NCBI GenBank assembly: GCA_008973525.1
Contig: WACJ01000043.1
Coordinates: 248,001 to 312,000, forward strand
Reading direction: 5' to 3'
Length of the DNA: 64,000 bases
Source: Stenopsyche tienmushanensis
Lineage: Eukaryota; Arthropoda; Insecta; Trichoptera; Stenopsychidae
Shown: positions 23,856 to 36,368 of the stretch, piece by piece
How the letters are laid out: each line of letters starts with the position of its first letter
Position numbering within the stretch: the first letter of the stretch is position 1
Program-made: the position numbers and the translations under genes
The notes under the pieces: model-generated
Told to the model about the DNA's origin: nothing
Databases searched by the model: none
The model's input: only the letters and a program-made list of their open reading frames with translations

Positions 23856-25540
23856 TTTCATCAATTTTTCATATTCTCAAGTAATAATTAGCAAGGTTGA
23901 AATGGCTTTTGATATGAGATGGCTAAAAATATAAATGATCGTTTGTGTTTCCATGAGAATGCCCAAAAATAACAGCAATAACATGTGTTTAAGCTGTATT
24001 TTCAATGTAAAACATGTATAAAAGTTTAATGCATTCCTCCACTGTAGCGATGGTTTATCATAAAAAATATTAACATAATAAATAGATAAATACTAGAGCA
24101 TGAGATTCGTCAATGATTGACTATCCTATATTATGTAATGCCATTAAAGTATGTATACGACGTTGGAGATTAGAATTTCATGGATCAGTTTTAGTCTAGG
24201 GAATATCTAATTGAATGCGCTCGAAACTACTGGGCGTCTTTATTGCAAACCTAATCAATACATCAAATATTAATTTGGCCTAGATGAAACTCAGTTTGCT
24301 CCGAGTCTGTTCCTGAATGTGTATCGTGACCAGGATAAGGATTAAATCATCGTCTTCATGGCGTCGTGACCCCAGCATCCAATATTTTTTTGCAAGTCTT
24401 CAAATCGGAAGATTACCTCAAATAACAACTAAACTGATTGATTATCGTTTACCATCGGCCACAACACAAGATTGCGTGTTCCGACGATCCATTAGCTGGA
24501 TTTAAATATCTTTTACAGCGAAAATAATCGCCTCGACAAGTCGGAAGATTTATCATCTGAATTGAATTGTATTCTTTGGGTATTAACATGTACAATCGTC
24601 TCGATATATTGTCCGCGAGCAGATAGACTTGCGCATATTTCACGTTTTGGACAAGCAAATATAAGAGATCCGCTTATCTCTTTTTCTTTGAGGATTATTT
24701 ATCCGTGTGATTTATGCACGGTCAAATATCCCTAGTGTCATGCGGCATGCTGTTTCCATATTCAGGTGTTAATTTTTTTTCTCGTCGGCCTTTTCCCGTT
24801 TTTTTTCTTTCTTTTTTGGGGCTTTGGGCGTAGGTGTTATACTCTTAATAATGTTGTTAAAGAAGAAACGACGGAGCGCGCCTGTGCGGAACTAAATCGC
24901 TTGTCCACGGGTAAAGAAAATGTTTGTGCTCACGCTGGGCGAACAGCAGACAAGAGTTCCTAATGTATTGGATTTTTTTTTATTGTTTCAGTGGCATCAA
25001 GCTGTTGTTTTGTTGCCGTTCTTGTACATAAAAATATGCTTGAATCACATAAATATAATTCAAAGAGTATTGATAATTTTCTTCGATGAATACCAAAACA
25101 CAAAAGATTCGTTAAACAAAAACAAACAATGTGGCAAAAGCACTCGAAAGGTGCCAGCTTTTATGATGTCAAATTAAGCTTTAAATATACCTGAAAATTC
25201 AAGGATTTCCAAAAATAAATACGGGCTACTAAGAATTAGATAATTTGTATGTTAAAAATTCATTCAAATAAGATTTATTATAAAGCTTCAATTATCTTCC
25301 TCGATGTAAATATTTCATAAAAACGACATTAAATATTGTTTTTTTGTGGATTAAATATCTTTTAAATAATAACTATCATATACAAAGCTGGAATGTTTAG
25401 TGAAAATCAACTGGATTTAATCTTCACCCTATAAATTGTGATTCACATCACTATATGCAGGTTATTTTGCACATAGCCGACACATTTTTTTTTTATGTTA
25501 GTGGAGTTTTTGCTACGTTTCACACACTGACTCTATGTCC
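23856..25540. other. Non-coding stretch, no gene seen
   Basis: Short frames at 24317-24505, 24449-24658 and 24766-25177 have no domain; the last is T-rich and low-complexity. No repeat is shared with the rest of the window. Confidence 0.55.
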
Positions 25541-25582
25541 TAAGTGTCAGGGTTGTCGAAATAGATTTTTTTCCCTGTGAAA

Positions 25583-26096
25583 TTAATAACACAAAATAAC
25601 TGTTTTTGTGTTTTTGAAAGCCAGGCAACCCACTGCTGAAAACGCACGATCAGCCTCCACACTCCTTGGAGGTATCGTCATCAGATATTTAAATGCTAGT
25701 TCGAGTTGATGACCACGTGAGCCCCCATTTTCGTATAACACCATCATTGTGACTGATAAAATTCCTACTGAGACACAGACTAAAACTCGCAAAATTCCCG
25801 ATTTCCCGACAAATTATTTATTTCCGTCTCTGCAGATGAATATTTATACGCTATAAATTTTGATGTGATTCGTAATTATATTACGGAGGAATACAAAAAT
25901 TCTGAAACCCGTATCTATTATATTTCATATTGATATTCCCATTATTAGAGTCGAGGTGTAGTAAATACATCACCGGTAGGAAAAGTTTAATATAACAATT
26001 TGAAAAACATATATGTACTGTATATATGTATACATAGATTAGACAGTTACTGCCTCTGGACATCGTCTAAGTTCGCCAATTAGTAGTTACGCCACT
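25583..26096 (-). pseudogene. hAT transposase C-terminal relic (dimerisation domain)
   Basis: On the minus strand, 25583-25792 encodes 69 residues with GHQLELAFKYLMTIPPRSVE followed by ADRAFSAVG. This is the diagnostic core of the hAT C-terminal dimerisation domain (typically ..L..IP.TSVEAERAFSA.G). Upstream on the same strand, at 26080-26096, is a hAT-like tip CAGTGGCGTAACTACTAATT, only about 300 bp away. Most of the transposase, including its catalytic domain, has therefore been deleted internally. Sequence after AVG is unrelated. The copy matches 20574-20955 in inverted orientation, including the flank CTTGGAAA before the tip. Confidence 0.75.
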
Positions 26097-26184
26097 GTTT
26101 CCAAGCGTCCAGATTTTGGCGAGAATGTCTCAATTTAGTAGCCTTCATCATGCTGGTGATGTGTACGATTTATGTTAGATACAA

Positions 26185-26278
26185 ATTTCAATCCCGAATT
26201 TTTCGGGATTACATTTACTAATCCCGGTATTCAGAGCACCTAAAGCTGTCCGGGATCCCGGGATTGGATTCCCTAGTC
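26185..26278. mobile_element. hAT terminal fragment (TAGGGAATCCAATCCCGGG family)
   Basis: CAATCCCGAATTTTTCGGGA and CCGGGATCCCGGGATTGGAT lead to the tip ...CCCTAGTC at 26271-26278. The inverse GACTAGGGAATCCAATCCCG is nearly the sequence at 27977 and 63943. The other end and target duplication are not found, so this is an end fragment. Confidence 0.6.
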
Positions 26279-27976
26279 AAGATTATAAATTTTTTTTATT
26301 ATTCTTTCAATTAGGATTTATTTTGTGGGCACCTCTGTCGTTTAAATTAACTATTTTGGTAGCCCTATTCCGTGGCTCGCACGGTCTACAGACCTGACAC
26401 CAATGGATTTCTTTGTCATGTGCAAAACACCCTGTATATTCACAATCAATTCTATGCGTGTTTAGCAATTATTAAATTGGTTTGAAAAATAGAATTTCGA
26501 CAATGGAACTCATATTAATATGAACATCGTTAAAGATCTTGTTATCCTCAAATGCAGAAATTTGGCTATTCATCTCTGATCGATCGATCATTCTGTTGCC
26601 GATGTTTTTTATTTATTTTTTTAAATGGAAACGTATTTTTGTATGCTGTTTATTTAGTGTCTCGACTGAAAATTGAGATATTGAGGACAAAAAACCATTA
26701 CAATGCATAAATGAAGAAAACGCCTCTGGGCGGTGCATCAAAAGGGCGGCATTTTTAGCATGAATCATTGGTGTTTTTAGATGTTATAAATAATATTGCT
26801 GGTAATGTATCGTTTTTATTGATTTGTGCGTATATTAAGGTGTGTCCATTTTTTTGTTTTCGTCGTTTGGATGTTTTACGACTTCATGTGGCGTTTTTTT
26901 CCACTTCGCGAGGCTCAATATGGTAATTAAGTCCCTCGTCTGTCATTTTCGATCGTTGTATATTTCGGCAATGAAGATAAAATTGTAGCAAAACCCAAGC
27001 TGTCGAGGACAATCGATGGTTTTTTGATAAATACGTCGTGTTTGTCGAGCGTGGCTGCTCTTTAAGTTGGTGATTAATTCGGCGTTCGTGTGCGGCAGTT
27101 CGTCTGTATGTCTGTCCGATCGTCGTGGACACGGTCAGGTAAAAATCCCGACTCGTTTTTTTCTCGTTTCCCGAACCGAAATCACCCGTGGAGAAGTTGA
27201 CTCGTTCTCACATCTTCATCGCCACAAATTTGCTTACAGTTCGTCCAATAACTAATGCGTTGATAATTTTATTATATTACGAAGCTTTTGATATAACCGC
27301 CTTATTTGCACGATGCTCACATCGACCCCGTGATCCATAATAGCCAAGATGTTTTTTCAACGTAAAACCATAACACTTATTTATAATAATACGTATTATG
27401 ACCGTAAATTGTGATAAAAACGCCGTGATCGATACAACCATTTGCATCACGCTAATGATCTAATCCATTTTTTTTTTAATATTGTACGACACATCTTCAT
27501 AAGATCGCACTATGGATGCATAGCGAATATTAATCTAGTTATCGCGACAAATTTCCAAGGACTTGATGTCGGAAATGGCGAGCTTTTACAGCTGGCTGGA
27601 TAACAAAATTATTTCCATATTACGCCCTGCCCGTCTAGACTGACTATCACGTTCTGCTTCTTAAATTTCAAGATCCATTTAATAATTGATCCTGGCAACT
27701 TCAACTCGGATGTGAAGCTGTGTTCTTACTTCTATTCGTACCTTTTTTGTCCTTCACGGAACGAACACTTTTTCTAACCCGGCATATGGTTCACAATCTA
27801 TGTGGCAGTAATGAGCTTGGACTTTACCTGCAAAGGATCATTTCCTGGAAGGATTCTCCAACTGTGAATACAAATGCAGATCCTTTTATTATACAAATTG
27901 AAAAATGTTTTTATAACAAGACCATAATTTTCTTACCACTACGTGAGCATATCTTCCATTAGTGTTTTACTCATGA
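26279..27976. other. Non-coding stretch, regulatory-like composition
   Basis: The frames at 26884-27132, 27067-27255 and 27720-27962 have no domain. The block 26800-27260 is complex, with CGTCGTGG and CCGACTCG motifs and a CAGGTAAAA string at about 27134 that resembles a 5' splice site. I could not build an exon around it. Confidence 0.45.
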
Positions 27977-28392
27977 CTCGGGAATCCAATCCCGAGTCAA
28001 AATTTCGATCCCGGGATTTCGGGAACGAAGATTTTCAATAGTTTTAAATTATAAATTGCCTCCACAATCGTTGGAGGTATCGTCATCAAATATTTAAATG
28101 ATAGTTCGAGTTGATGACCGCGTGTGCCCGCATTTTCGTATAACATCATCATTGTGACTGATAAAATTTCTATCTGCTGAGACACGGACTTAACTCGCAA
28201 AATTCCCGATTTCCCGACAAATTATTTATTTCCGTAGCTGCAGATGTATATTTATACGCTATAACACTTTGATGTGATTCGTAATTATATTACGGAGGAA
28301 TACAAAAAATCTAAATCCCGTATCTATTATATTTCATATCGATATTCCCATTATTAGAGTCGAGGTGTAGTAAATACATCACCGGTTTTACG
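27977..28392 (-). pseudogene. hAT relic: terminal repeat plus C-terminal domain fragment
   Basis: The left border GACTCGGGAATCCAATCCCG, followed by TTTCGATCCCGGGATTTCGG, is the terminal repeat also seen at 63943. The minus strand then encodes GHQLELSFKYLMTIPPTIVE, the start of the hAT dimerisation core. It breaks immediately after VEA and is joined directly to terminal-repeat-proximal DNA, so a deletion removed the conserved ERAFSA segment. Further right, GAGTCGAGGTGTAGTAAATA matches 20700 and 25950. The order ties the TAGGGAATCC tip to the 3' end of this transposase. Confidence 0.7.
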
Positions 28393-29876
28393 TGTAATAT
28401 ACTTCAATGCTCGTTATAACCGTTATCGTTTGATGACTTAAGTTATAAAAAATCAATGGTTCAATGGAATAGCCCACTTCACTAGTTATACGTAATATAA
28501 TATAATATGACAATTTAGATGCATATTTTTTTCATTTTATTTGCGTTTACCGTACCTAAAAAGACAGAGGCGTCAACTATTGAATGGCGTCGCCCCGGGC
28601 TTAATAATAGGTTTTTGATTTTAATTATATGCGCATGCGGCTGAAAGCGATTTATCATAAATATGTTAATAACTATTAAACGTTATGAGGCTTGAATAAT
28701 CGTAATGATTGCAGTATACATAGCGTTCAATGGCATTTCAATGCAAATATTTGATATTGTCTGTAGGACGCCTGGAATGGCGCTGTCAGAGGAATGTATC
28801 ATCTTGATAGTATAAGGGTTGCAAAATTAGCCCCCAAAACGCCCAGCGTCACTTCCAATTACGAGAAATTTTATCAATTAGAATTTTGGCGAAATTTAAG
28901 GGCGTTTTTCTCTTTGTAAATTTTCGCATGTTGCGAGGCCGTATTCTGTATTAATAAAATTTATGAATAGCCAGAAATAACCGCAATGTCTATTCCTTTG
29001 TGCGCTGTCTGTTAAATTATAATTGAAACAACTAAAGCCTCCAGAAATGATAAATTTTCCGTATACATTAATATTGCTGAAAATTGGAAGCTTTCGTATT
29101 TATTTGTAAAGTTTCTCTAAAGGCTCATTAAATTAGAGGGCTTTCTGTACACGGCGCAGCTATCCAAGGTGATATTGCTGCCAGCGTCGATAGCGAAATA
29201 ACCTTTGATATTGAAAAATGTTGCGGAAATTTTGCGGTTTTCCCGAAAATAGAGATTTTGGAGAACTTTTAGATTTATAGAGCCTCCCGTTTGAAGGACG
29301 CTTGAGGGTCGAATTTCTTCCGCGTTAATTGGTGTATTCATTACAAAGTTTTAGTGTCTATGGATTGCGGCGAAACTTCTCATAGTAGGTCGTTACCTTT
29401 TATGCTACAACTTTGTTTTTCTCCTCTTTTTCTGTTTTGTTTTTATTTCACTTTGGGTCGCTTAGTGCTCGGGTCTAAAACCCAAAACCTAATGGCTTTC
29501 GATTTTACTTGTATCGATAAATTGTGTAGTGGCCATCTGTGGTCAAGCGTATTTTTTACCGCCAACGAACATTACCGTTTATTTTTACAAATCCTCAAGG
29601 AAAGGTCCTAGACGAGGATGCAAAATATATAGGCTTTATTTCAAGACTGTGTCATGAACGATGTCAATGTGTCGTAAATTAGTCCAGGATGATCATAATT
29701 CGGGAACAAACCACCACAGTATTAGATCAATTCTGATTATTACTCTACATGAAATTTCATCTCTATATGGAAATGATTTTAGCAAAAAATATTTACCAAT
29801 CATTAATTAAAAACATTTTTCCTTAAGACCTTTGAATAATAATAAATGCATATTGACGAAACCACGCAAATAAATG
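28393..29876. other. Non-coding stretch, no gene seen
   Basis: Complex unique sequence, with blocks such as 28560-28960 that read like regulatory DNA. Frames at 29117-29341 (-) and 29354-29611 (+) have no domain. Confidence 0.5.
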
Positions 29877-30047
29877 GCCGAATATTGTGTGCTATCGACA
29901 GTGTTCATTTATTTATATACAAGCTTCATACACGCTGCGACGGCCCTGAGAGATAAATGGATTTATACGAATGATAAGTGGCGGACATACAAATATAGCA
30001 TCTAAGTTTATGATGATTTAAAATTAGCTCACTACTCAAAGGGTTAA
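29877..30047 (-). repeat. Composite repeat family I, copy F with complete left end
   Basis: Reverse copy ending CTCACTACTCAAAGGG directly before TTAA (30044-30047). Read inversely it gives TTAACCCTTTGAGTAGTGAG, the piggyBac-like border of the family. It is truncated at the ATTGTGTGCTATCGACAG block. Confidence 0.75.
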
Positions 30048-31750
30048 GCATATAACTCTTCTACCATGGTACTCTTTTATGATATAAAGTCTAACAACAA
30101 AAGTCATTTATTCATCCCAGAAAAAAATACAAAAACCTTTCCAGTAAATTTTTAAATATTTAATATGCTTCTGCCAATAACATTTTCTGGAAGATCACTA
30201 TGATAGATCCGTGTCCAATTTTAAATGAGCCGTATTCTAAACTGCTCCTACTGAAATTACTCCTACTTATTTTCAATATCTGCTCATATTATATTTCTAT
30301 CTATAACTATTGAAAAAATACTTTTATTCACCTGCTTTTCATAAAGCAATCTATTTTCTGGTATATTCCCTCAGAATTTACTTCTAAAGCTTCTTTGCTT
30401 CCAGTATGAAGGTTAACTTCAATCGATTCTCTTTTTTCGATCTTGTTCCAATTTTAACAAATTCATAAGATCACGTTGACTTGACAGGTTGCCCTTCTGA
30501 TGTTTATTTCAGCACAGTTGTATTAAAATGAAGTTTTGTACGTCTCATATAAATTAGTTTTATTAACTTTCTAGATTACTTCGCCCATTTCCTTATTTAT
30601 TCTCAATTTCGACGGCGTTTCATCTGAAAATAAGTTTGACGCTATAGAGATTCGATTCACCTTTCATGCCTTAGTCACACCAAAAACGCATCAATCCGAT
30701 TGTTTGCCATCGTCCGAAATTGATCCATACCTCGAATCTGATCATCCATGAAAAGCAATATGAATAATACGATATTATATCGCATTATAACTAGTCGAGA
30801 TTAAATTGCTTCTCGGACGAGTGGCCTTTTTTAGGCCATTCGATTACCAAAAAATTTACAATATCACGTCCAATCGACGAAAAACGAGCACAAAGCGCCG
30901 ATAGAGATTCGCCAGAGCTGTTGAAATTTATTTTCGAACAGTTCTGCATCTGATCAAAAGGCGAAAAAATAGACATACACAGTGCCCCGTAGAACGTCAT
31001 CTCCGATGTTAACGGTTCTGGGACGTTAAATTCGTTGACAACTAGACAGCCGGTTGAAGTTCGCCTCGCCTTTCACATTTACGGAGTATTAAAATATGCA
31101 ATTTCTACTTTCTGATCGGTCCTCGATTTGACGGTTTCATAATTCATTTTGGCTATAATTTTTTTAGTGGCACTTGGGAGGCGTGTGGGATTATATTGTG
31201 CACAATAGTGTCATAAAGCATAAAATTGCGGTGCAATAAATTCGTAGGCAATCGTTCTTCCTTATACTCCACGAAATAACATTCTGATAAATCTTTATTG
31301 CCTATTTTTCCTGATCCTATCATTTCCATTTTGGACTCGAGAGCATCCGGTTTGAAAAGCAGATACTAAATAAGATTCACTGACCATTATTCGTCTTTGC
31401 TACATATATTACTTTATAGGGAATAATGGCCACTTCCCAAACTTTCCTTTGTCGGGATCAGGTTCAATTATTTTTATTTTACTTTATTGTTCATATATAT
31501 TTTATCGCTTTTATTATTACAAAACAATGCTGAATGAGATCTTTTTGTTTTACATAATATAGGAAAACAATAGGAAAAATATGACCCCTTCTAAAAGGTG
31601 AACGTCGAAGTCCATTACCATGGTTCAAATTAAGGCCATCCATTGTGTCTAACGTTTTTCTTGATTTAATTTACTAATTAGGCATACAACAGTTTTATTC
31701 TACCTCAGAATAAATACTTAATAATATGATGAACATTTTGAACGTTATGA
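30048..31750. other. Non-coding stretch, no gene seen
   Basis: AT-rich unique sequence. The minus frame 30791-31000 has no domain. Confidence 0.55.
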
Positions 31751-31752
31751 TA

Positions 31753-31785
31753 AGGCTCCAGGATCTATTCCACTATACCAACTCT
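31753..31785 (-). repeat. tRNA-like SINE head fragment
   Basis: The minus strand reads GAGTTGGTATAGTGGAATAG then ATCCTGGAGCC. TGGTATAGTGG is an A-box match and the whole parallels the head at 5230-5262. No B box follows. Confidence 0.45.
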
Positions 31786-31904
31786 TGATATTTGAATTTT
31801 ACCCTAGATGAATTATCGATAGCACGAAATCGGTAGTACGAAAGCAATACATGTGGCATTGACCAAACCATTAGCTCTTAAATTCATTTAGTTATTGATT
31901 TTTT

Positions 31905-32050
31905 ACGGGAGGCAGCGACCGAGATTTTGCTCAAACATTGTTATAGACGTTGGCAACAGCATCATCGTGATAGGTTACCGTTTTGTTTAATTACAATATC
32001 AATACAATAAAATGAACAAGAATCAGCTTTGTAGGAATAATTACACCAAC
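31905..32050 (+). repeat. Dispersed repeat family VI, copy 1
   Basis: TTTGTTTAATTACAATATCA and AGCTTTGTAGGAATAATTAC, with GGGAGGCAGCGACCGAGATT upstream, are shared with 39835-40215. The class is unknown. Confidence 0.65.
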
Positions 32051-33335
32051 AATGTCGCTGCCTTCCATATTATCTCCAATGTACGTTTTGAATCGACTTC
32101 TTTGATATAAATACTATAACAGGTATACATTTTAACATCAGATTTTTTAATAAAATGAATTGAAAAACTATTATATTTCCCGTTTAACCCGCCAATTGAA
32201 TACTAAAACTCATGTTTAAATTGAACGAACACGTATCAATCGATTTTACAATACAATTCATTTAAATGGTCATAGATAGACTATGATCAACTGACAACAC
32301 CCACTCCAAAGGTCAATTTTCATGACAAAAAGTGCTTTTGTGCACTTGGTGGGATTTGATAAGAGTAATTTAGTACAAGCTATTGAAATCTGGAAAACCT
32401 GTTGAATCAATGTAGTTATTCATTAATAATATTGATCGAATGATTCAAGGAATTAGACCATATTCTGGGCATAATTGGACCCTATAGACGCTCAAAATTT
32501 TTTTGATTTTTAATATGTGTAGGTAGTCAATTAAGCTATAAAAATTTAAAAAACGTTTAAAATTACGTAGGCTTTTTAGTTAAACTTTCATATTTTTTTA
32601 CCAATTTCTTGATAATTTTTACCCGAAAAAATAATTTATTTATGCGAAAACCTTAAAACTTTAGCTTAGTTGACTAGATAATATTATAGTGAGAAACATC
32701 CCAAAATTACAGCCAGATCGATCAACAACTTTTTAAGCTACAGCTGGCGAACATTTTGAAAATGTGGTTTCGAGATAATCTTGTTTAAAGTTTCAATACG
32801 ATAAAAATATCAATTTTAGTGACTTATCGATCAATCAATGATTCCAGGCGCATAAAATAGATATTCAGCTTTCTCAAAAAGTTGATTATCTTCGAATAGC
32901 TGTTGTTTTTGGGCTATGCGAACTGATTTTGTGAGGAAAGACTCTTACAGTTCTGCCTCGCTATTCGCGCTTCATCGGTGTTTTTAGCAAAGACTTTATA
33001 GTGAGTGCCAATAATTATATTTAATGTATTCATCATCTTCAAAATGAAGTTGTAGTCGTTATTAAATATCCAAGCAGCGATGGTATTTCAATGATTTTTA
33101 CACCAGAATGTAGGTGCTTTGAAACCAGTCGCCAAACCGTCGAATTAAATGTCAAATATGGCCACCCAAGTATCTTTGAAATAATTCAACCCTGGATGAA
33201 TATTTATAAATTGATAAGAGATGCTGTTCTATCTCTTGGCAAAGAAATGGAGTCAGGTCTTCAAGCTTTGGATATTTTTTAAAGCGACTCCCTAGTAATA
33301 AAAAAATACGATATTTTGAACGCTGTTTTGCTGGT
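32051..33335. other. Non-coding stretch, no gene seen
   Basis: AT-rich. The overlapping frames 33091-33282 (+) and 33152-33370 (-) show no domain I can name, though the region sits next to a mariner-like end at 33337. Confidence 0.5.
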
Positions 33336-33336
33336 T

Positions 33337-33370
33337 TGCCCCCCTTAATGTCAAAATGAAACTCGGACAA
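33337..33370 (-). mobile_element. Possible lone mariner-type end
   Basis: GGTTTGCCCCCTTAATGTCA resembles the right end of the mariner relic at 57834-58914 (GGTCCCCCTAATGTCA). The 20 bases after it, TGTCAAAATGAAACTCGGAC, are identical at the two places. Confidence 0.45.
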
Positions 33371-33965
33371 TTGGATTTAAAAATAATTTTAGTGTACATA
33401 TAAAGAAATTATTGCTTGATCTTTATATATCGTCTTGTGAAAAATGTGATTTTGAAACTGGAAAATGAACTACTGGACGCATTATAACTTGTACATTTGT
33501 GTTATTTTTGTGGCGAAATTTTACGCGATCCCCACGCTAATGAACTCATTTTGAATGAAATTCATTGGTACTCTTTCAAAATAATTCATTTGCGTTTTCG
33601 ATCACAAAATACTGTCCCAATTGCGAGAAACGGCAAATAAAATCGTAATTGTGTGGAATATGTAACGACATAATGGCACAACGATCACTAATGACTATTT
33701 ACAAAGGCCCAAAGGTGTCAAACAAAGACTGATTATGACATTTATTTAATAGCGCATGAACCCATCTACCTGTCAAGAATCTAAATACTCGATTTAATCC
33801 CTTCAATCATTATGAAAATTACACCTGACATCGCACAACGATTTATGACCCGAAACATTGTATATCGTACTTTGTCCATTTTCAAAAACGCCCTAATAAT
33901 ATGTTGCCGCGCATATTTATTTATTTTTTGGGGTGCAATTATTTATGATTTTTTTTTTGTTTCAG

Positions 33966-34012
33966 GTAATTGAACACTTAACGATATTACGACCTATGCA
34001 GATACTCAGAAC
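33966..34012 (+). other. Candidate recursive-splicing (RS) exon 2, 47 nt
   Basis: ATTTTTTTTTTGTTTCAG ends at 33965, the strongest pyrimidine tract of the three sites. The exon would start GTAATTGA and end before GTAAGT at 34013-34018. It shares GTTTCAGGTAATTGA with the sites at 21042 and 51276. Frame 0 is open for 15 codons (VIE...), with an ATGCAG at the same offset (base 31) as in the 40-nt exon. The site lies 12.9 kb downstream of the first and 17.3 kb upstream of the third. Confidence 0.6.
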
Positions 34013-34018
34013 GTAAGT

Positions 34019-34556
34019 CCCTCCATATACGATGCCACTCAAAATGTTGAGGCGAATAAAATCTTATTATATATCTTTCCTCGGCACTCGGGCATGAAAT
34101 ATTTATGGAGTACAGACGCATAAAAAATTCGTACCTTAAAATATTAAATGCCCATAAATCATCCAGTAATAGACGTAGACTTTGCAAAATGTATCGTGTT
34201 TAATATATGTCCGATTTGCGAAACCACAATGATAGACCCCAACCTTGAGACTGTACTCTTTTTTTGGTCGGTCTCTAGAAACGTGATCCATTTCCATTGT
34301 TACCGAAAGATATAAATGTACGTCCAAGTGGCGTTTCAGTGGTTTATTGTCGGGTACCGTCATGGGAACACTTTTGTATCAATTTTTTTGTGATGATGGC
34401 CACAAACCTGTTAGTCGCTCTAAATTTATTCGTTGTTTTTGGAGATTGGACGTGTGAAATTGCTGTTGCATATCACTAAAGAAATTGACGAATTTCAACG
34501 ATAATTTTGATGTCTTATTTAAATTGGTGGTTTCTGTGTTACGCATATCATATAAA
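34019..34556. other. Non-coding stretch, no gene seen
   Basis: The frames 34136-34363 (-) and 34297-34479 (+) have no domain. Downstream flank of candidate RS exon 2. Confidence 0.5.
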
Positions 34557-34890
34557 AGACATTTGACAGTTCATCTTCTTTTTTTTATACATAAAAATGC
34601 GCTGGGTTTTGTTCGTTCGAAATGCACTGCCATACCGTTCATCAGATTGCAATAAAACTTCGTCCACTTATTGCCAAAAATTTTGCAAATAAAATAGGCA
34701 TAGTTTAATATATAAAAACTAATGTTTGTTTGTCCGTACTTAATACGCTGCCATACCGTTCATTCGATTGCAATAAAACTTTGCCAACTTATTGTTTGCA
34801 CTTTTTTAAATAATATAGGTGTATTATAATTAATTTAAAGTAGATCTTATATATAAAAATCAATGTTTGTATGTTTGTTCATATTTATAA
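34557..34890 (+). mobile_element. Helitron-like 5' part with two tandem units
   Basis: ATGCGCTGGGTTTTGTTCGT, CACTGCCATACCGTTCATCA and TTGCAATAAAACTTCGTCC match the Helitron at 23443-23855 read on its own strand. A second unit starts near 34720 with GTTTGTTTGTCCGTACTTAA. The 3' CTAG end is missing. Confidence 0.65.
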
Positions 34891-34895
34891 CTAGC

Positions 34896-35007
34896 TAATT
34901 ATAATTCTAAAAATATCGTTTGAAATTTGAAACAATTTTGTTGGTTTTATTATAAATTTGAACAAAGATACGAATATCGATTTTTATATATAAGATCTAC
35001 TGTAAGT
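34896..35007 (-). mobile_element. Helitron-like 3' part, inverted
   Basis: ACTAGCTAATTATAATTC and AAAAATATCGTTTGAAATTT match the 3' end of the 23443 Helitron in the opposite orientation to the piece at 34557-34890, and AGATCTACTGTAAGTTAAAT closes it. The two pieces therefore stand tail to tail. The stem before CTAG has lost its GC-rich hairpin. Confidence 0.6.
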
Positions 35008-35195
35008 TAAATAAATCGTTAACCCAAATTTATCGACTAATAATGATATGTGAATGCTATAATAAATCGATATCATGTGTACTGTTTATGCAAAGAAATT
35101 ACCGAATAATGTGCGCTATCGACAGTTATTATTTATTTATATACAAGCTTCATACACGCTGCGATGGTCCTGACAGATAAGTGGATTTGTGTGGT
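35008..35195 (-). repeat. Composite repeat family I, copy G
   Basis: Reverse copy with CGTTAACCCAAATTTATCGA, TGCAAAGAAATTACCGAATA, TGTGCGCTATCGACAG and CTTCATACACGCTGCGATGG. It is the middle of the unit, truncated on both sides and abutting the Helitron piece. Confidence 0.75.
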
Positions 35196-36084
35196 TCATT
35201 AGAGAAAAATAGCCTCGGGTCTGAGGAATCCATAATGTTATAAAAAGAGATAATACTTGAATTTATCACAGTTTTTAAGCTCAGGTCATGTGCCTATAAT
35301 AGAGTCCATTTATTGAGAGCATAAGAATTTTCCCGCTCCAAAAAAACTTCAAATTTGATAGATCTGTTGGAAAGCATATATCAATTAAATTATGGAATGA
35401 TAGTCTTCAAAAATCTATGACACACTTGTGGTACTACGGTAGAAAAGGCTCCACAAAATTATTATAAAAAAATCTGCTTCTTCATATCAAAAAGAAAAAA
35501 ATCGGAGTAAGTCATAAGTAAAAATACTGAGAAAAGATCTTGGATTTTCATTATTCTGTAAAGTTTCGAGTCTCATTTCGTTGCCTTCGCCATTGCGACA
35601 GTTCCCGAATGCCACGTTGTTCAGTCGCGGAGAACACACCGGAGGGGTCATTAAAAACGCTAGAGCATTTCATACCATTACCTTCGATAATGATCCCGGC
35701 GCCGATGAATGGCGGAAAGAATTCGCTCATGAAAAATTGGATTGTGATGAACTCATCCATCGCAATAATAACAGGAGAGACTTGTATCGAAGTGTTGCTG
35801 AGTGAAGGTCCACAACATTTTTTAAAGCTTAACAGATGCTCAGATGAAGTTCAAGTAGTGGAAGCCAACATTTTACGATCGATCTACTTGGGAGGAATTT
35901 GAACATCTTTATTTTGTTCAAGTCTTACATAGTAACTATGTGTGTAAAATTTGATACAAGCAGATAAAAACTTTTAATGCCCAAGAGCTAAATTTGTCTG
36001 GAGTTTTATGGAGCAGCTAAATTAAATTTGTCAAGGGGATGCTTATTTATAATGAACAGACAGACATACAGTAAATTAATAGTC
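35196..36084. other. Non-coding stretch, no gene identified
   Basis: Contains the frame 35540-35902 (+, 120 codons) and two overlapping frames. None shows a domain, signal peptide or splice context. The block 35560-35880 is more GC-rich than its flanks and could be an old coding relic; I cannot assign it. Confidence 0.45.
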
Positions 36085-36368
36085 TTTTAGAGCAGTGCTC
36101 CGCAACGTTTTCTCACCTACGGCACACCAAAGCTCTTCTTTAAATTTCGCGGCACACCAAAAGCCAAAAATAATAGATATTGATTTATTTATTTTTAAAC
36201 AGCTCTCCCCATAGTACATAAAAACTCTAAAAGGGCCTAAATATTTTATACAATTTTACAATAAATTTAATTTTTTTATTTCCTATGTACACATACATAA
36301 AAACTATACTATATTTACTTTTATGCAATCTTTATAATTATTATAAAATAAGGACTAATTAATGTGAT

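Noticed and set aside
24760..24985. T-rich run with TTCAGGTG and later TTTCAGTGG as exon borders
   Set aside because: The frame between them is low-complexity and has no protein signature.
33091..33370. Overlapping frames as part of a mariner transposase
   Set aside because: No HPPYSPD, catalytic Asp or HELT signature on either strand; only the end-like sequence at 33337 is suggestive.
35540..35902. 120-codon + strand frame as a gene
   Set aside because: No recognisable family, with competing open frames on both strands in the same block.
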